Assembly: GCF_043290135.1 (NCBI RefSeq)
Contig: NC_134710.1
Coordinates: forward strand, 253,558,592-253,622,591
Direction of reading: 5' to 3'
Length of the DNA: 64,000 nt
From: Rhipicephalus microplus
Lineage: Eukaryota; Arthropoda; Arachnida; Ixodida; Ixodidae
The notes under the pieces were generated by a model. That model searched no databases. It saw only the letters and a program-made list of their open reading frames with translations, and had not been told where the DNA came from. The first letter of the stretch is position 1. Every line of letters begins with the position of its first letter. Below are positions 35,683 through 45,546 of this stretch, in pieces. The position numbers and the translations under genes were made by a program.

Positions 35683-35802
35683 CAGATTTGGGCGCACGTT
35701 AAAGAACCCCAGGTGGTCGACATTTCCGGAGCCCTCCACTACGGCGTCTCTCATAATCCTATGGTGGTTTTGGGACGTTAAACCCCAGATATCAATCAAA
35801 TA
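35683..35802 (+). mobile_element. 5'-truncated Ruka with 16-bp target duplication
   Basis: Only the 3' half is present, starting within the CAGATTTGGGCGCACG block. Perfect 16-bp repeats AAAGGCTGGTAGTGTT flank it at 35,667-35,682 and 35,803-35,818. A truncated body with intact duplication shows that truncation happened at insertion, as in LINE-driven target-primed reverse transcription. Confidence 0.95.
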
Positions 35803-35818
35803 AAAGGCTGGTAGTGTT

Positions 35819-38040
35819 TCAGGAATAGTGCACAAATGAACGCGAGTCGAATGCTGTCAACACATATGACACAACGCTTGAAAAAACAAGCAGTGAAAAC
35901 CAGGCGGATCTTCGTCGTAGTGCTGGGAGTACTTTATGCGACAGTGATAGGCAAAGTCGCTCCACTGGCGAGCCTTCCGAGTGTAGCCAATGCCTATACC
36001 ATTGTTGCCCCAGGGCACAAGCGTGACGGGAATTTTGTTTGTGCCATTGCAGAGAAAAAGTTCCCGTTTGTCAGGCATAAAATAGCCTGCGCAAGCGGAA
36101 CGCCTTCGCCTGAAAAATTTAGTAGGCACCAGTGTATGTCCTCAGAGAGTTGAAATAACAGAAATCCTATTTTAAATAAAAAAGAAAAAAAACAGAGAAA
36201 GGAAAGACCGAGAATGAATAAACTACCCGTACCTAATTTCACAACGAGTGCAGCCAACACAAGTTAGAAGAATGATAAACATGTTGTTTCATCTACACAA
36301 GACGGTGCCGACACACTCGGAAATATTTGGAAAGAGCGGCTTACACAAAATGAGTAGAACTGAGCAGAATATAAAAAAATAAAAGCTTGCTCACAAAAGC
36401 TAACGGTGTGCAAAATGTAATCGTCAGCATGGCAGCGCGAACAGAGTAATAGCAATGTTTTTTTTTCTGTTTGGGGAAGGCAGACGACGCGACTTGCGTC
36501 GCATTCACTCCGGTGGTTTCATGCTAACATGTAAGCATGCACAAAAACCAGAGCGAGGTCTTACATACTGAGGCCAAGATTGCTTATAAAAACCCCGTTG
36601 CCAAATTCCCTATTATGAGGATAATCATTGAAAGAATGTAGTAGGAATTAATTTATTTTCTATTATCACCACTCTTTGTACAAAGAAAACAGGGCCAAAT
36701 CAGATATGTGTAGGTGAAATTAGCGGAGGCATTCTGCAGTGTCCCCTCGATAACGTAAGTTAGAAAGCAGCTATTTGAAACGGTTGTGTCTCCTGTAAAA
36801 CACCAGGTAATATCACTCGAAAGGTGTGAGATACGTACAGAATGGGAGAGAAAAATAGGTAGGGAGAGATATCAGCACTAACAGCTTCTTGTGAATAAGA
36901 GCAGTAAACTTCGCACAGTGCTAAAACTACAGCCAAGGAATCGGTAATAAATAGTATGAGAATGATGGTTCATTACGATTGTGCCTAACAAAAAAAAACG
37001 AGTGCTTTGAATTCTCCTTCTCTGATTCTCTCGATGATTCGACTAAAAACACTACATTTGGTAAAATCGCGAAGTTTTGTCGCAAAAACCAATGAGGACA
37101 ACAGAAAAAGAAAACTACCTTTTTTGTGACTGTGTGAGGTATATGACGCTGATACAAAGTTGGTCCATAAGTGTTTCCCATGGGCATCTGGCGAGTAAAT
37201 TAGAATTCGTAATGGAAGAACTTCAGGATTGTATCGGCTTAGAGGGTGTTTCAGAAAATGAGTTCCAAACTCTTCAGAAAGGAAAATGCTCATACGACCT
37301 TCATTATTGCTTTTTCTGTAGGGAACGACTTGTTTTTAAACGAATGTTTAAAAAATCAACGACGTCAGTAAATGAAGAAACCAGAGTAATCAACTTTTAA
37401 ATATTTGGAGCAAGGCGGTCGGCTTAGAGAGGAGAATCAGAGCCTTTCCTGTGTATACCCCACTGCAGCTATGCGATTTCTAAAGCACAGACACTAGCGA
37501 ATATAGGAGAGTTATGAAATATGGTAAAGCTTTTTCAGTGAAGCCAAGACCGAAATGCGGAAGGAAGAGCTCTACAACAACAATTTATCGAGACGCCCAG
37601 AATGAGCGAGTGTCGTTATATCAAGTGTGAAAAAATTTAGCACATCCAACGTGCCTTGTAAATTGACATTGTGCGAAGCATGGGCGTGGAAAATGACTGT
37701 TGTATTTTTTAATGAGCAAAATGTCATGAAAAGGCACTAAAGATATGTACAAATGCACACAAAGACATATACGTTAAACAGCCGCATGTGCTGTATATCA
37801 CCAGTTTTTACAGTTGCGTAACAATGGCAACAGCAACATGGATATTAGCAACACCAATAGTGCTATGCAGAATGGGCCAAGCTTCTCGGGCAGACGAGTT
37901 TGTTCCGAGCTCGCTCTGCGGTGGTCATGGCATAAAGAAAGTATGGAGCGTGGGGTAGCAGCGTTGATAAAAAATGGTGCGTGACCATGGAAGTGCATGA
38001 GGAACATTTGAGGTGATTATCAAAGAAACACCAAGGTGGA
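35819..38040. other. Non-coding, no recognisable element
   Basis: A 105-codon frame at 35,836-36,153 and an opposite frame at 35,857-36,129 overlap completely. Neither shows a known domain. No exon signals or repeats with ends were found in these 2.2 kb. Confidence 0.4.
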
Positions 38041-38271
38041 AACACCACGTGCGAACACGTGAGTGCCGCCAATCTGTCAATGTTTTAACAGGGCAGCGAC
38101 GTCGGCGGGATTACAGCTATCTTTTTGCAAACTCAACACGCGCCTCCAACAAGCGTGCGCGTGGGCTTCTTTCAGACAGCTTCTCTTGTTCCACCTGCAT
38201 CATGGAAATTTCCACTCCAGAGGCAGCAAGAGTGCACACGCAGCACGCTCGTGCTGCTCCTTTTGCATTTC

Positions 38272-38409
38272 CGGAGGGCTCCGGAAATTTCGACCAACTG
38301 GGGTTCTTTAACGTGCGCCCAAATCTGAGCACACGGGCCTACAACATTTCCGCCTCCATCAAAAATGCAGCTGCCACAGCCGGGATTCAATCCCGCCACC
38401 TTCGGGTCA
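38272..38409 (-). mobile_element. Internal Ruka fragment
   Basis: Reverse-orientation SINE body (GGCTCCGGAAATTTCGACC to GCCGGGATTCAATCCCGCC) lacking both the 3' tail and the outer part of the tRNA head. It lies at the junction where copies A and B stop aligning, so it marks a rearrangement or is the remnant of a larger insertion. Confidence 0.85.
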
Positions 38410-39128
38410 TGCATATATAATAATTTTCTGAACTTACACTACTAGTGCAAGGATAGAGAAGCTTGTGATAACCTAGCTTCTTGCAGCTTTTTCAGTTCGT
38501 CGTCCACTCATGTGCGTGTTCGGCTTCGAAGTTAAGACCACATCAGCTCTGTCCTAATTTTTATTGTACTAATTGACTGAGGCTTAACGACTATTACACT
38601 GACCTGTCTTGTCTTCATTGATAAGGCTTCAATTGAAATTCAATTATCTCAGGTGCAATTTGCCAGCCCATGATCAGTATGGAGATAATAATTGTACACC
38701 TGATTAGCAGGATACTAATTGTTATAAGACCAGTAAGGGCTAACTAGCATAGCTTAACTTGGCGCTGATGATTATCGTCGCTTTAATTGGCATAGTTTAG
38801 CTAGCTCATACATTAGCATGCGTAAGTTTGCCCGGTTCTAGCTTTACATGTCTTCATCAGCACGGTCTTCTATAACATGTGGCGCAATTACCTCGGTCTT
38901 ACCATGACTTGGCGTAATTAGATTTATGATAGCATGTCGAGGTCTAAGTAGCAAAGTACACCGTCGAACCAAATAGCTAACTAGCTAACCGCACGTGCTC
39001 GGGTACTAGCGGTCGATGAGAACAAAGACGACGCGCAACGGCTGAGCAGCGCGCTAGAATGTACAGGTTGACCATGATGATTAACTCGTGGCCTCGGTTT
39101 TTGCTGCAGTCGCGATGTTGTAAGACGC

Positions 39129-39571
39129 GTAGAGTTACCTAATATACACTAGAAAGAACTCTGGTGCTAGTGTCTATGGGAGCTGCAACGCACGGCGCTT
39201 CAGCGAGCAGTGAAATGACGGGTAGTACATATATTTGTCTAACATTCGTACTTCTGGCCTGCTTTTGGCTCCGCGTGTGTTCGTGTGGCTTGGAGCTGTT
39301 TTTTACGAAACAAGTATTAGGAAATGTTCAGCGGTTGCGCTTCACCATTTTATTTTTTCAGACTTACTTTCCAAATCGGCTCACGAAGTTCAAAAGGGTT
39401 CAATCTTTCTTTCAAAATAAAACCGAAACACAGCAATAAACGAAGCCATAAGTACGATTCGCCGCCCGCAAGTACGAAAACTAGGTAATTCTGTGTGCTA
39501 CCCATCATTCCATGGTCGCTGAACGATCGCAGCGCCAGAGCTACCTCCAGTTAATTTTAGGAAACTATATG
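39129..39571. mobile_element. MITE-like insertion with 9-bp target duplication
   Basis: A 443-bp segment flanked by perfect 9-bp repeats GTAAGACGC (39,120-39,128 and 39,572-39,580). The paralogous segment A has a single, uninterrupted site (GTGAGGCAC near 22,600), which confirms insertion. The two ends form an imperfect terminal inverted repeat: about 38 bp at the left (TAGAGTTACCTAA ... CTCTGGTGCT) match the reverse complement of the right end (TATAGTTTCCTAA ... CTCTGGCGCT). It encodes no transposase. A 9-bp duplication points to a Mutator-like or similar DNA transposon; superfamily not certain. Confidence 0.8.
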
Positions 39572-39857
39572 GTAAGACGCTCGGCTGTTACGGATCTTAG
39601 AGGCCACCGTGCTGATTATTCTGAAAGAGACTTAGTGCAGGCACTAAAAGATTTAAAATAAATTCAAACACACCGTCCTTCTAAAAATATTGTCATAAAA
39701 AGCTTCTAAAACTTTTATTGCATGGGTGCACTTGTGCACACAGTTGAACGACAAACAAATGCAAGAAGATGCCTCTGGTTTAAAAACACCGCCCAACTTA
39801 GTCAATGGTCCTTGACGCAATGACTGGTTTCATCGTAACCAATGAAACGCAGCGCGC

Positions 39858-40009
39858 AGAGGCCCGTAGGTCACGGGATCGAATCCCGGCTGCGGCGGCT
39901 GCATTTTCGACGGAGGTGAAAATGCTGTAGGTCCGTGTTCTCATATTTGGGTGCACGTTAAAAAACCCCAGGCGGTCGAAATTTTCGGAGCCCTCCACAA
40001 CAACGTCCC
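39858..40009 (+). mobile_element. Ruka SINE, 5'-truncated, left part (split by LTR element)
   Basis: It begins inside the tRNA head (CCCGTAGGTCACGGGATCGA) and runs into the 3' body, ending at ACAACAACGTCCC, where the LTR retrotransposon begins. The remainder is at 45,547-45,602. Outer flanks share CAGCGCGC (39,850-39,857 and 45,603-45,610), the probable SINE target duplication. Confidence 0.92.
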
Positions 40010-40914
40010 TGTGATATGTGTCGTGCGCGAAGCTTCAAAGTGCGCGCCATTCAAAGTGCGCGCCATACAAAGTGCGCGCTTGAAGCAGACAACGACGAAG
40101 GTAGCACGAGCGCTGAGTAGCGTGGCGGCGAAGGTACGAGAAGGAACGAGGAAGACGGGGCTCTCGACTCGGCCGTTGGGTTCCGGACCCGAGCCTAGTA
40201 ACAGTCGAGCCCGGCCTACCTGCCACGTTCTACCTGCCACGGCCGTGCGTCGCTGACGTGCTGCGGCATCAAGGCATCCTGTGCTTGAGGACACGCGGAG
40301 CTGTCGGGCTACGGGCACGAGTTCCAGCAGAGGTGTCCGGCCGGGACGCGGCCGGTGGTAGTGCCTGGTCTACCGCGCCAACTGGTCCACCTGGTCTACC
40401 GTGCGAGCAACGCGGAGCTGTCGGGCTACGGGCACGAGTTCCAGCGGAGGTGTCCGGCCTGTACGTGGTCGGTGGTGGTGCGTATACCCTTTAAGTGCCG
40501 CCTCGTCTACCGTGCGAGCAACGCGGAGCTGTAGGGCTACGGGCACGAGCTCCAGCAGATGTGTCCAGCCGCGACGTGGCTGCGGGGGCGGAGCCTACCC
40601 ATCAACTAGTCGCCTGGTTGACCGTGCGGACAACGCAAGCCAGCTCAAGACGTAGCAACGAACCTCGGTGAGACCGACCTCATGTCTTGTGTCCATGCTA
40701 AAAAGGAGGGACGGTTAGTTTAGGACTTTGATAGTTCACAGAGACAGTGAAGGATTCTTTAAATAGCCTGTCCATGTTATGTGTGTTCGTTTTTCGTGTG
40801 TATAAAGTGTGGCGTACAAACGGCCTCGTCTTTTCGTGGGAGTCTGGGGCGACGGCTCGGACACCCATTAACTAAGAACCTGCACGTTGCTATAACACCC
40901 ACTGCAATGTAACA
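40010..40914 (+). repeat. 5' LTR (905 bp) of the Gmr1-like element
   Basis: Starts TGTGATATG and ends GTAACA. Two internal repeat sets are visible: three ~17-bp units of CAAAGTGCGCGCCAT near 40,036-40,083, and three ~111-117-bp units that carry GCGGAGCTGT(C/A)GGGCTACGG and begin near 40,293, 40,410 and 40,521. A TATAAAG word at 40,801-40,807 is a candidate promoter element. GC-rich in its first two thirds. Confidence 0.95.
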
Positions 40915-40915
40915 C

Positions 40916-40935
40916 TGGCGTCCGCTGCGACAGGA
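40916..40935 (+). promoter_or_regulatory. Primer-binding site of the Gmr1-like element
   Basis: TGGCGTCCGCTGCGACAGGA lies one base after the LTR end. The leading TGG complements the CCA end of a tRNA. I do not assign the tRNA. Confidence 0.75.
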
Positions 40936-40984
40936 CGAGGCCATTTGTATCGCTTGAGTCAGGCTGACGATTAGTGAGGAAAAG

Positions 40985-42361
40985 ATGAGCTCGACAGATT
41001 TAATGGCGTTAGCCATGCGCATGGGTTTGGAAGGTGCGGAATTGAAAACTTGGATTGATGAGCGAGAAGCTCGAGCTCGTGAGGAAAGGGCGGCAGAAAG
41101 AGAGGCGAAGAAGGAACAAATGCAGTTGCAATTACAAGTCGAGGAGCAGGCCCAAAGGACGATCCAATTGCGCCTTCAACTGACTCAGACTGAAACCGCC
41201 AGAGAGCCTGTCGGGGCAGACATAGGTCGATCATCAAGGGTGTCTTCCAACGTCAATCCTCATAATTTTATACCAGGATTTGATGAAAACCGGGATGACC
41301 TAGATGCGTACTTAAAAAGGTTCGAGAATGTGGCGACAGGGCAAGAGTGGCCTAGAGACAAGTGGGCCACGGCTCTGAGTTTGTGCCTAAGCGGAGAAGC
41401 GCTAAAAGTGTTTGGTCGCCTATCCCCTGAAGATGCACTTGATTACGAGAAAGTGAAACTGGCTCTATTTCAGCGATTTCGCTTCACAGCGGAAGGGTAC
41501 CGTGAGAAGTTCCGGCACAGTAAGCCTCAAGAGGGAGAAACCGGCCGGCAGTACGCTGCACGATTAATGAGTTTTTTCGACCGATGGGTGGAAATGTCGA
41601 AAGTAGACAAAGAATACGCGTCAGTTCGTGACCTGATTGTAGCTGAACAGTTCATCAGTAAGTGTCATGATCGAGTGGCGCTCTTTTTGCGTGAAAAGAA
41701 TTGCCGTAAACTTGAAGAAATGGCTGAAGCGGCAGATCAGTTTTTAGAGGCACAGCGACAGTCTAACCTGCTTGTTTTCCGAGAAAAGGCTGAAAACGGC
41801 ATGGCTGTGAAAAGTGGGAGCACGACCTCAAAAACTTCAGTGCAATGTTTTGTTTGCAACAAAATCGGCCATAAAGCCTCAGATTGTCGCGCTCGGACGA
41901 AGCAACCTTACTGTGGGCATTGTCGTAGGGCAGGACACGATACCCAAGTTTGCACCAAGAAACCCGCCACGTATAAAAAGGCTTCATGTATATTGTCCGA
42001 AGAGAACTCTAAAGACAATGATAACGCATCCGGCGGCGGGTCCGAGAATAATGTGTCGGGGGCAGTAAACACGCAACAAATGGCAACGAAATATCAGATG
42101 CCAGTTCTCCAGGGTCTCCTATTTGATAAGCCTGTCTCTGTTCTTCGGGATACAGGAAGTAACACGACGGTTGTGCGACGTTCCCTCGTGCCCGACGAAG
42201 TGCTGACAGGAGCTATGACGACAGTATTTTTAGCCGATGGGAGCAGAATAAAAGTTCCCGAAGCAAAAGTGGAGATATTTTCGCCCTATTTTTCTGGCAC
42301 GGTGATCGTTAAATGCATGACTTCCCCATTGTATGACGTCATCGTGGGAAACGTGCCATGA
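40985..42361 (+). CDS. gag-protease ORF of the Gmr1-like retrotransposon
   Basis: 458 codons. Residues ~20-75 form a charged, glutamine-rich coiled coil (EERAAEREAKKEQMQLQLQ). Residues ~90-260 are a capsid-like region with F-D-E-N-R-D-D-L-D-A-Y-L-K-R-F-E and G-E-A-L-K-V-F-G-R-L, of the SCAN/gypsy Gag type. A CCHC zinc knuckle (C-F-V-C-N-K-I-G-H-K-A-S-D-C) and a second knuckle-like motif (C-G-H-C-R-R-A-G-H-D-T-Q-V-C) lie near residues 285-325. A protease domain follows with the active-site D-T-G (V-L-R-D-T-G-S-N-T-T-V-V) and ends I-V-G-N-V-P before TGA at 42,359-42,361. The downstream integrase frame is the same frame, so one stop separates them. I chose the ATG at 40,985, 70 bp after the LTR. 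Confidence 0.92.
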   Translation: MSSTDLMALAMRMGLEGAELKTWIDEREARAREERAAEREAKKEQMQLQLQVEEQAQRTIQLRLQLTQTETAREPVGADIGRSSRVSSNVNPHNFIPGFDENRDDLDAYLKRFENVATGQEWPRDKWATALSLCLSGEALKVFGRLSPEDALDYEKVKLALFQRFRFTAEGYREKFRHSKPQEGETGRQYAARLMSFFDRWVEMSKVDKEYASVRDLIVAEQFISKCHDRVALFLREKNCRKLEEMAEAADQFLEAQRQSNLLVFREKAENGMAVKSGSTTSKTSVQCFVCNKIGHKASDCRARTKQPYCGHCRRAGHDTQVCTKKPATYKKASCILSEENSKDNDNASGGGSENNVSGAVNTQQMATKYQMPVLQGLLFDKPVSVLRDTGSNTTVVRRSLVPDEVLTGAMTTVFLADGSRIKVPEAKVEIFSPYFSGTVIVKCMTSPLYDVIVGNVP

Positions 42362-42451
42362 TCCCGTGATCCCAATGATCCAGATAGCAGGTGGAGCGAG
42401 GGACTGTCGGAAAGGAAGACGAAGTCTAAAAGCGTCAAGGAGAGATTAGGG

Positions 42452-44413
42452 GTGATGAAAGCAGATCGCTACGGGAGACCAATGATCAGCGTAGTCAAGA
42501 ATTCAAGTGCTTCGTTGGATTCGGTGAAAGCAACCGCTTTGAATATCAACCAACGAATCTTCAAGATTGAGCAGGCGGAGGACAAGAGCCTAGATCTCTG
42601 TAGGAACAAAGTTGGGCAGGTGTTTTTTGGGAGAGGATCGACAGAATATTCGTTTGTTATGCAAAAGGGAGTTTTATATCGCCATTATCGGTTATCCTCC
42701 GGCAAGATAGTACAGCAGGTAGTTGTTCCTCGCAAACTGCGGAGCCAAGTACTGCAGCTAGCTCATGAAAGTCTGATGGCGGGCCATCAAGGCATCAAGA
42801 GGACAATTGACCGAGTACTAGGATCATTCTATTGGCCAGGAGTTCAGGAAGAAGTAAAGAGATACGTGCGATCCTGTGACATTTGCCAAAGAGCATATCC
42901 AAAAGGTAAAGTGGGCAAGGCGCCTCTGGGCGTAATGCCGTTGATCGACACCCCTTTCGAGCGAGTGGCAATCGATATTATCGGTCCTTTAAAACCTGTG
43001 TCGAGAAACGGAAACCGCTACATATTGACCATGGTGGACTTCGCCACGCGCTACCCGGACGCGGTGGCCCTGCCAGCAATCGATTCGGCGACAGTAACAG
43101 AGGGCCTGGTGGAGATGTTCTCACGCGTAGGATTCCCGCGTGAAATTCTATGTGATCAAGCATCTTGTTTTACTTCCGAACTGATGAAAGAAGTCAACGA
43201 GTTACTGGCCATTAAGCACCTCAGTTCTACACCTTACCATCCTATGTGTAACGGGTTGGTGGAACGATTTAACGGTACGTTAAAACAGATGTTGCGGAAG
43301 CTCTGCCAGGAGGAACCAAGATCCTGGGATCGGTTGCTTGCCCCACTCCTTTTTGCCTATCGTGAAGTGCCTCAGACCAGCACGGGATTTTCTCCCTTCG
43401 AACTTATTTACGGGCGTGACGTCAGAGGACCACTTAGTTTGTTAAAAGAATTATGGATTGGAGAACACATCGGCGACGAGGCGAAGACAACTTACGGATA
43501 TGTATTGGATCTGCGAGATCGTCTTGAAAAAACACTGCAGTTAGCTCATGAGAACTTGACACGAGCAAGAAAATCACAGAAGCAATACTATGATCAGCGA
43601 AGCACGAAACGTCAGCTTGAAGTAGGCGACCGGGCCCTTATTCTACTCCCTACTACGGAAAATAAATTACTCATGCAATGGAAAGGACCTTTTAAGGTCA
43701 CAGGGAAAAAGGGCAGTCATGACTACTGGTTGGACTTGGGACGTGACACCAAGTTGTTCCACATCAACATGTTAAAGCGTTACGAGGATCGCGAACCGGA
43801 GAGGTTTACACAAACAGCGTCATTCGTAGTGATGGAAGAAGAGGAGGCAGATTCACCTATACCAGTTTACACTATTGACCAAGGGACTGGGGTGGAGACA
43901 ATTAATATAGGTGAAGGGCTGGCTGAAGAGGAAGCTGCTGAGCTCCAGCGGATTCTGACCAAATACCAAGATGTGTTTTCCGAAATGCCAGGAAAGACCA
44001 ATTTGCTGGAATGCCCGCTTCGACTGACAACACCGGATCCGGAGCGAAGGTTTGTACTTCGGTCGGACGCATCTGACACCTGCATCGGAGCGATATTAAT
44101 GCAGGAACATGACGGATTGTTACACCCTGTATCTTATGCAAGCCGCCAGTTGCTGCCCCGGGAAAAGAATTACTCTACCATAGAGAGGGAGTGTTTGGCA
44201 TTGGTATGGGCGGTACAGAGGTTTCACATTTTTTTGTATGGGAACCAGTTTGTTGTACAAACAGATCACCAACCTCTACAGTACTTAGCCCGAGCCAAAC
44301 ACTTGAACAGTAGGGTCCTGAGGTGGAGCCTGGCATTGCAAGAATACTCATTTAGCATTCAGCATATAAAAGGGTCGGAGAATACCGGTGCGGACTTCAT
44401 GAGTAGATTGTGA
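42452..44413 (+). CDS. integrase - RNase H ORF of the Gmr1-like retrotransposon (RT core deleted)
   Basis: 653 codons from the first ATG; the frame is open from the TGA at 42,359 onward. Domains in order: HHCC zinc-binding (H...G-H-Q-G-I-K-R-T ... C-D-I-C-Q), an integrase core with the acidic triad (A-I-D-I-I-G-P-L; C-D-Q-A-S-C-F; L-V-E-R-F-N-G-T-L), a GPF/Y-type module (M-Q-W-K-G-P-F-K-V), and a short RT leader (Y-Q-D-V-F-S-E-M-P-G-K). RNase H follows directly (R-S-D-A-S-D-T-C-I-G-A; Y-S-T-I-E-R-E-C-L-A-L; Q-T-D-H-Q-P-L). Between L-R-L-T-T-P and D-P-E-R-R-F near 44,030 the palm with the catalytic aspartates is absent and the frame is kept. The product cannot reverse-transcribe. Stop at 44,411-44,413. 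Confidence 0.92.
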   Translation: MMKADRYGRPMISVVKNSSASLDSVKATALNINQRIFKIEQAEDKSLDLCRNKVGQVFFGRGSTEYSFVMQKGVLYRHYRLSSGKIVQQVVVPRKLRSQVLQLAHESLMAGHQGIKRTIDRVLGSFYWPGVQEEVKRYVRSCDICQRAYPKGKVGKAPLGVMPLIDTPFERVAIDIIGPLKPVSRNGNRYILTMVDFATRYPDAVALPAIDSATVTEGLVEMFSRVGFPREILCDQASCFTSELMKEVNELLAIKHLSSTPYHPMCNGLVERFNGTLKQMLRKLCQEEPRSWDRLLAPLLFAYREVPQTSTGFSPFELIYGRDVRGPLSLLKELWIGEHIGDEAKTTYGYVLDLRDRLEKTLQLAHENLTRARKSQKQYYDQRSTKRQLEVGDRALILLPTTENKLLMQWKGPFKVTGKKGSHDYWLDLGRDTKLFHINMLKRYEDREPERFTQTASFVVMEEEEADSPIPVYTIDQGTGVETINIGEGLAEEEAAELQRILTKYQDVFSEMPGKTNLLECPLRLTTPDPERRFVLRSDASDTCIGAILMQEHDGLLHPVSYASRQLLPREKNYSTIERECLALVWAVQRFHIFLYGNQFVVQTDHQPLQYLARAKHLNSRVLRWSLALQEYSFSIQHIKGSENTGADFMSRL

Positions 44414-44636
44414 GCCAAGAGTTCGGACTTCATGCACTGTGATATTGGGTGTTGGACACTCAAAGTATGTCAGTGTATTTAACGGTGTTCTTGTGTATTT
44501 AGTAAATATTGGACCTCGACATGTGAACTATACAGAGGACATATACAGTGAAGGGGTTTACAGACCGCGCACGTGTCAGCAGTTTTTTTTTTTTTTTTTA
44601 AAAAAAGAAAGAAAAACTCATTTAAGGGGGGGCTTT
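44414..44636 (+). promoter_or_regulatory. 3' untranslated region and polypurine tract
   Basis: The non-coding leader to the right LTR contains a long T run followed by A-rich sequence and the polypurine tract AAGGGGGGG (44,624-44,632), four bases before the LTR start at 44,637. Confidence 0.8.
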
Positions 44637-45541
44637 TGTGATATGTGTCGTGCGCGAAGCTTCAAAGTGCGCGCCATTCAAAGTGCGCGCCATACAAAGT
44701 GCGCGCTTGAAGCAGACAACGACGAAGGTAGCACGAGCGCTGAGTAGCGTGGCGGCGAAGGTACGAGAAGGAACGAGGAAGACGGGGCTCTCGACTCGGC
44801 CGTTGGGTTCCGGACCCGAGCCTAGTAACAGTCGAGCCCGGCCTACCTGCCACGTTCTACCTGCCACGGCCGTGCGTCGCTGACGTGCTGCGGCTTCAAG
44901 GCATCCTGTGCTTGAGGACACGCGGAGCTGTCGGGCTACGGGCACGAGTTCCAGCAGAGGTGTCCGGCCGGGACGCGGCCGGTGGTAGTGCCTGGTCTAC
45001 CGCGCCAACTGGTCCACCTGGTCTACCGTGCGAGCAACGCGGAGCTGTCGGGCTACGGGCACGAGTTCCAGCGGAGGTGTCCGGCCTGTACGTGGTCGGT
45101 GGTGGTGCGTATACCCTTTAAGTGCCGCCTCGTCTACCGTGCGAGCAACGCGGAGCTGTAGGGCTACGGGCACGAGCTCCAGCAGATGTGTCCAGCCGCG
45201 ACGTGGCTGCGGGGGCGGAGCCTACCCATCAACTAGTCGCCTGGTTGACCGTGCGGACAACGCAAGCCAGCTCAAGACGTAGCAACGAACCTCGGTGAGA
45301 CCGACCTCATGTCTTGTGTCCATGCTAAAAAGGAGGGACGGTTAGTTTAGGACTTTGATAGTTCACAGAGACAGTGAAGGATTCTTTAAATAGCCTGTCC
45401 ATGTTATGTGTGTTCGTTTTTCGTGTGTATAAAGTGTGGCGTACAAACGGCCTCGTCTTTTCGTGGGAGTCTGGGGCGACGGCTCGGACACCCATTAACT
45501 AAGAACCTGCACGTTGCTATAACACCCACTGCAATGTAACA
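44637..45541 (+). repeat. 3' LTR (905 bp) of the Gmr1-like element
   Basis: Same length and sequence as the 5' LTR apart from T for A at 44,895. Followed by the target duplication GTCCC and the rest of the SINE. Confidence 0.95.
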
Positions 45542-45546
45542 GTCCC

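Larger units (their letters stand above)
40010..45541 (+). mobile_element. Young LTR retrotransposon, Gmr1-like order, RT core missing
   Basis: A 5,532-bp Ty3/gypsy-type element with 905-bp LTRs (TG...CA), a 5-bp target duplication GTCCC (40,005-40,009 and 45,542-45,546), a TGG primer-binding site just inside the left LTR, and a polypurine tract before the right LTR. Coding order is gag - protease - integrase - short RT N-terminal remnant - RNase H. Integrase upstream of RNase H is the order known for the Gmr1 lineage, unlike ordinary Ty3/gypsy. The RT palm is absent. The LTRs differ at one position that I can find (A at 40,268, T at 44,895), so insertion was very recent. It sits inside a Ruka SINE. 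Confidence 0.93.

Noticed and set aside
35836..36153. 105-codon forward frame with an equally open opposite frame
   Set aside because: Neither strand shows a family motif; mutual shadowing suggests chance.
40258..40655. Frames rich in repeated arginine/alanine units in the LTRs
   Set aside because: They come from the tandem GC-rich repeats inside the LTR and occur identically in both LTRs.
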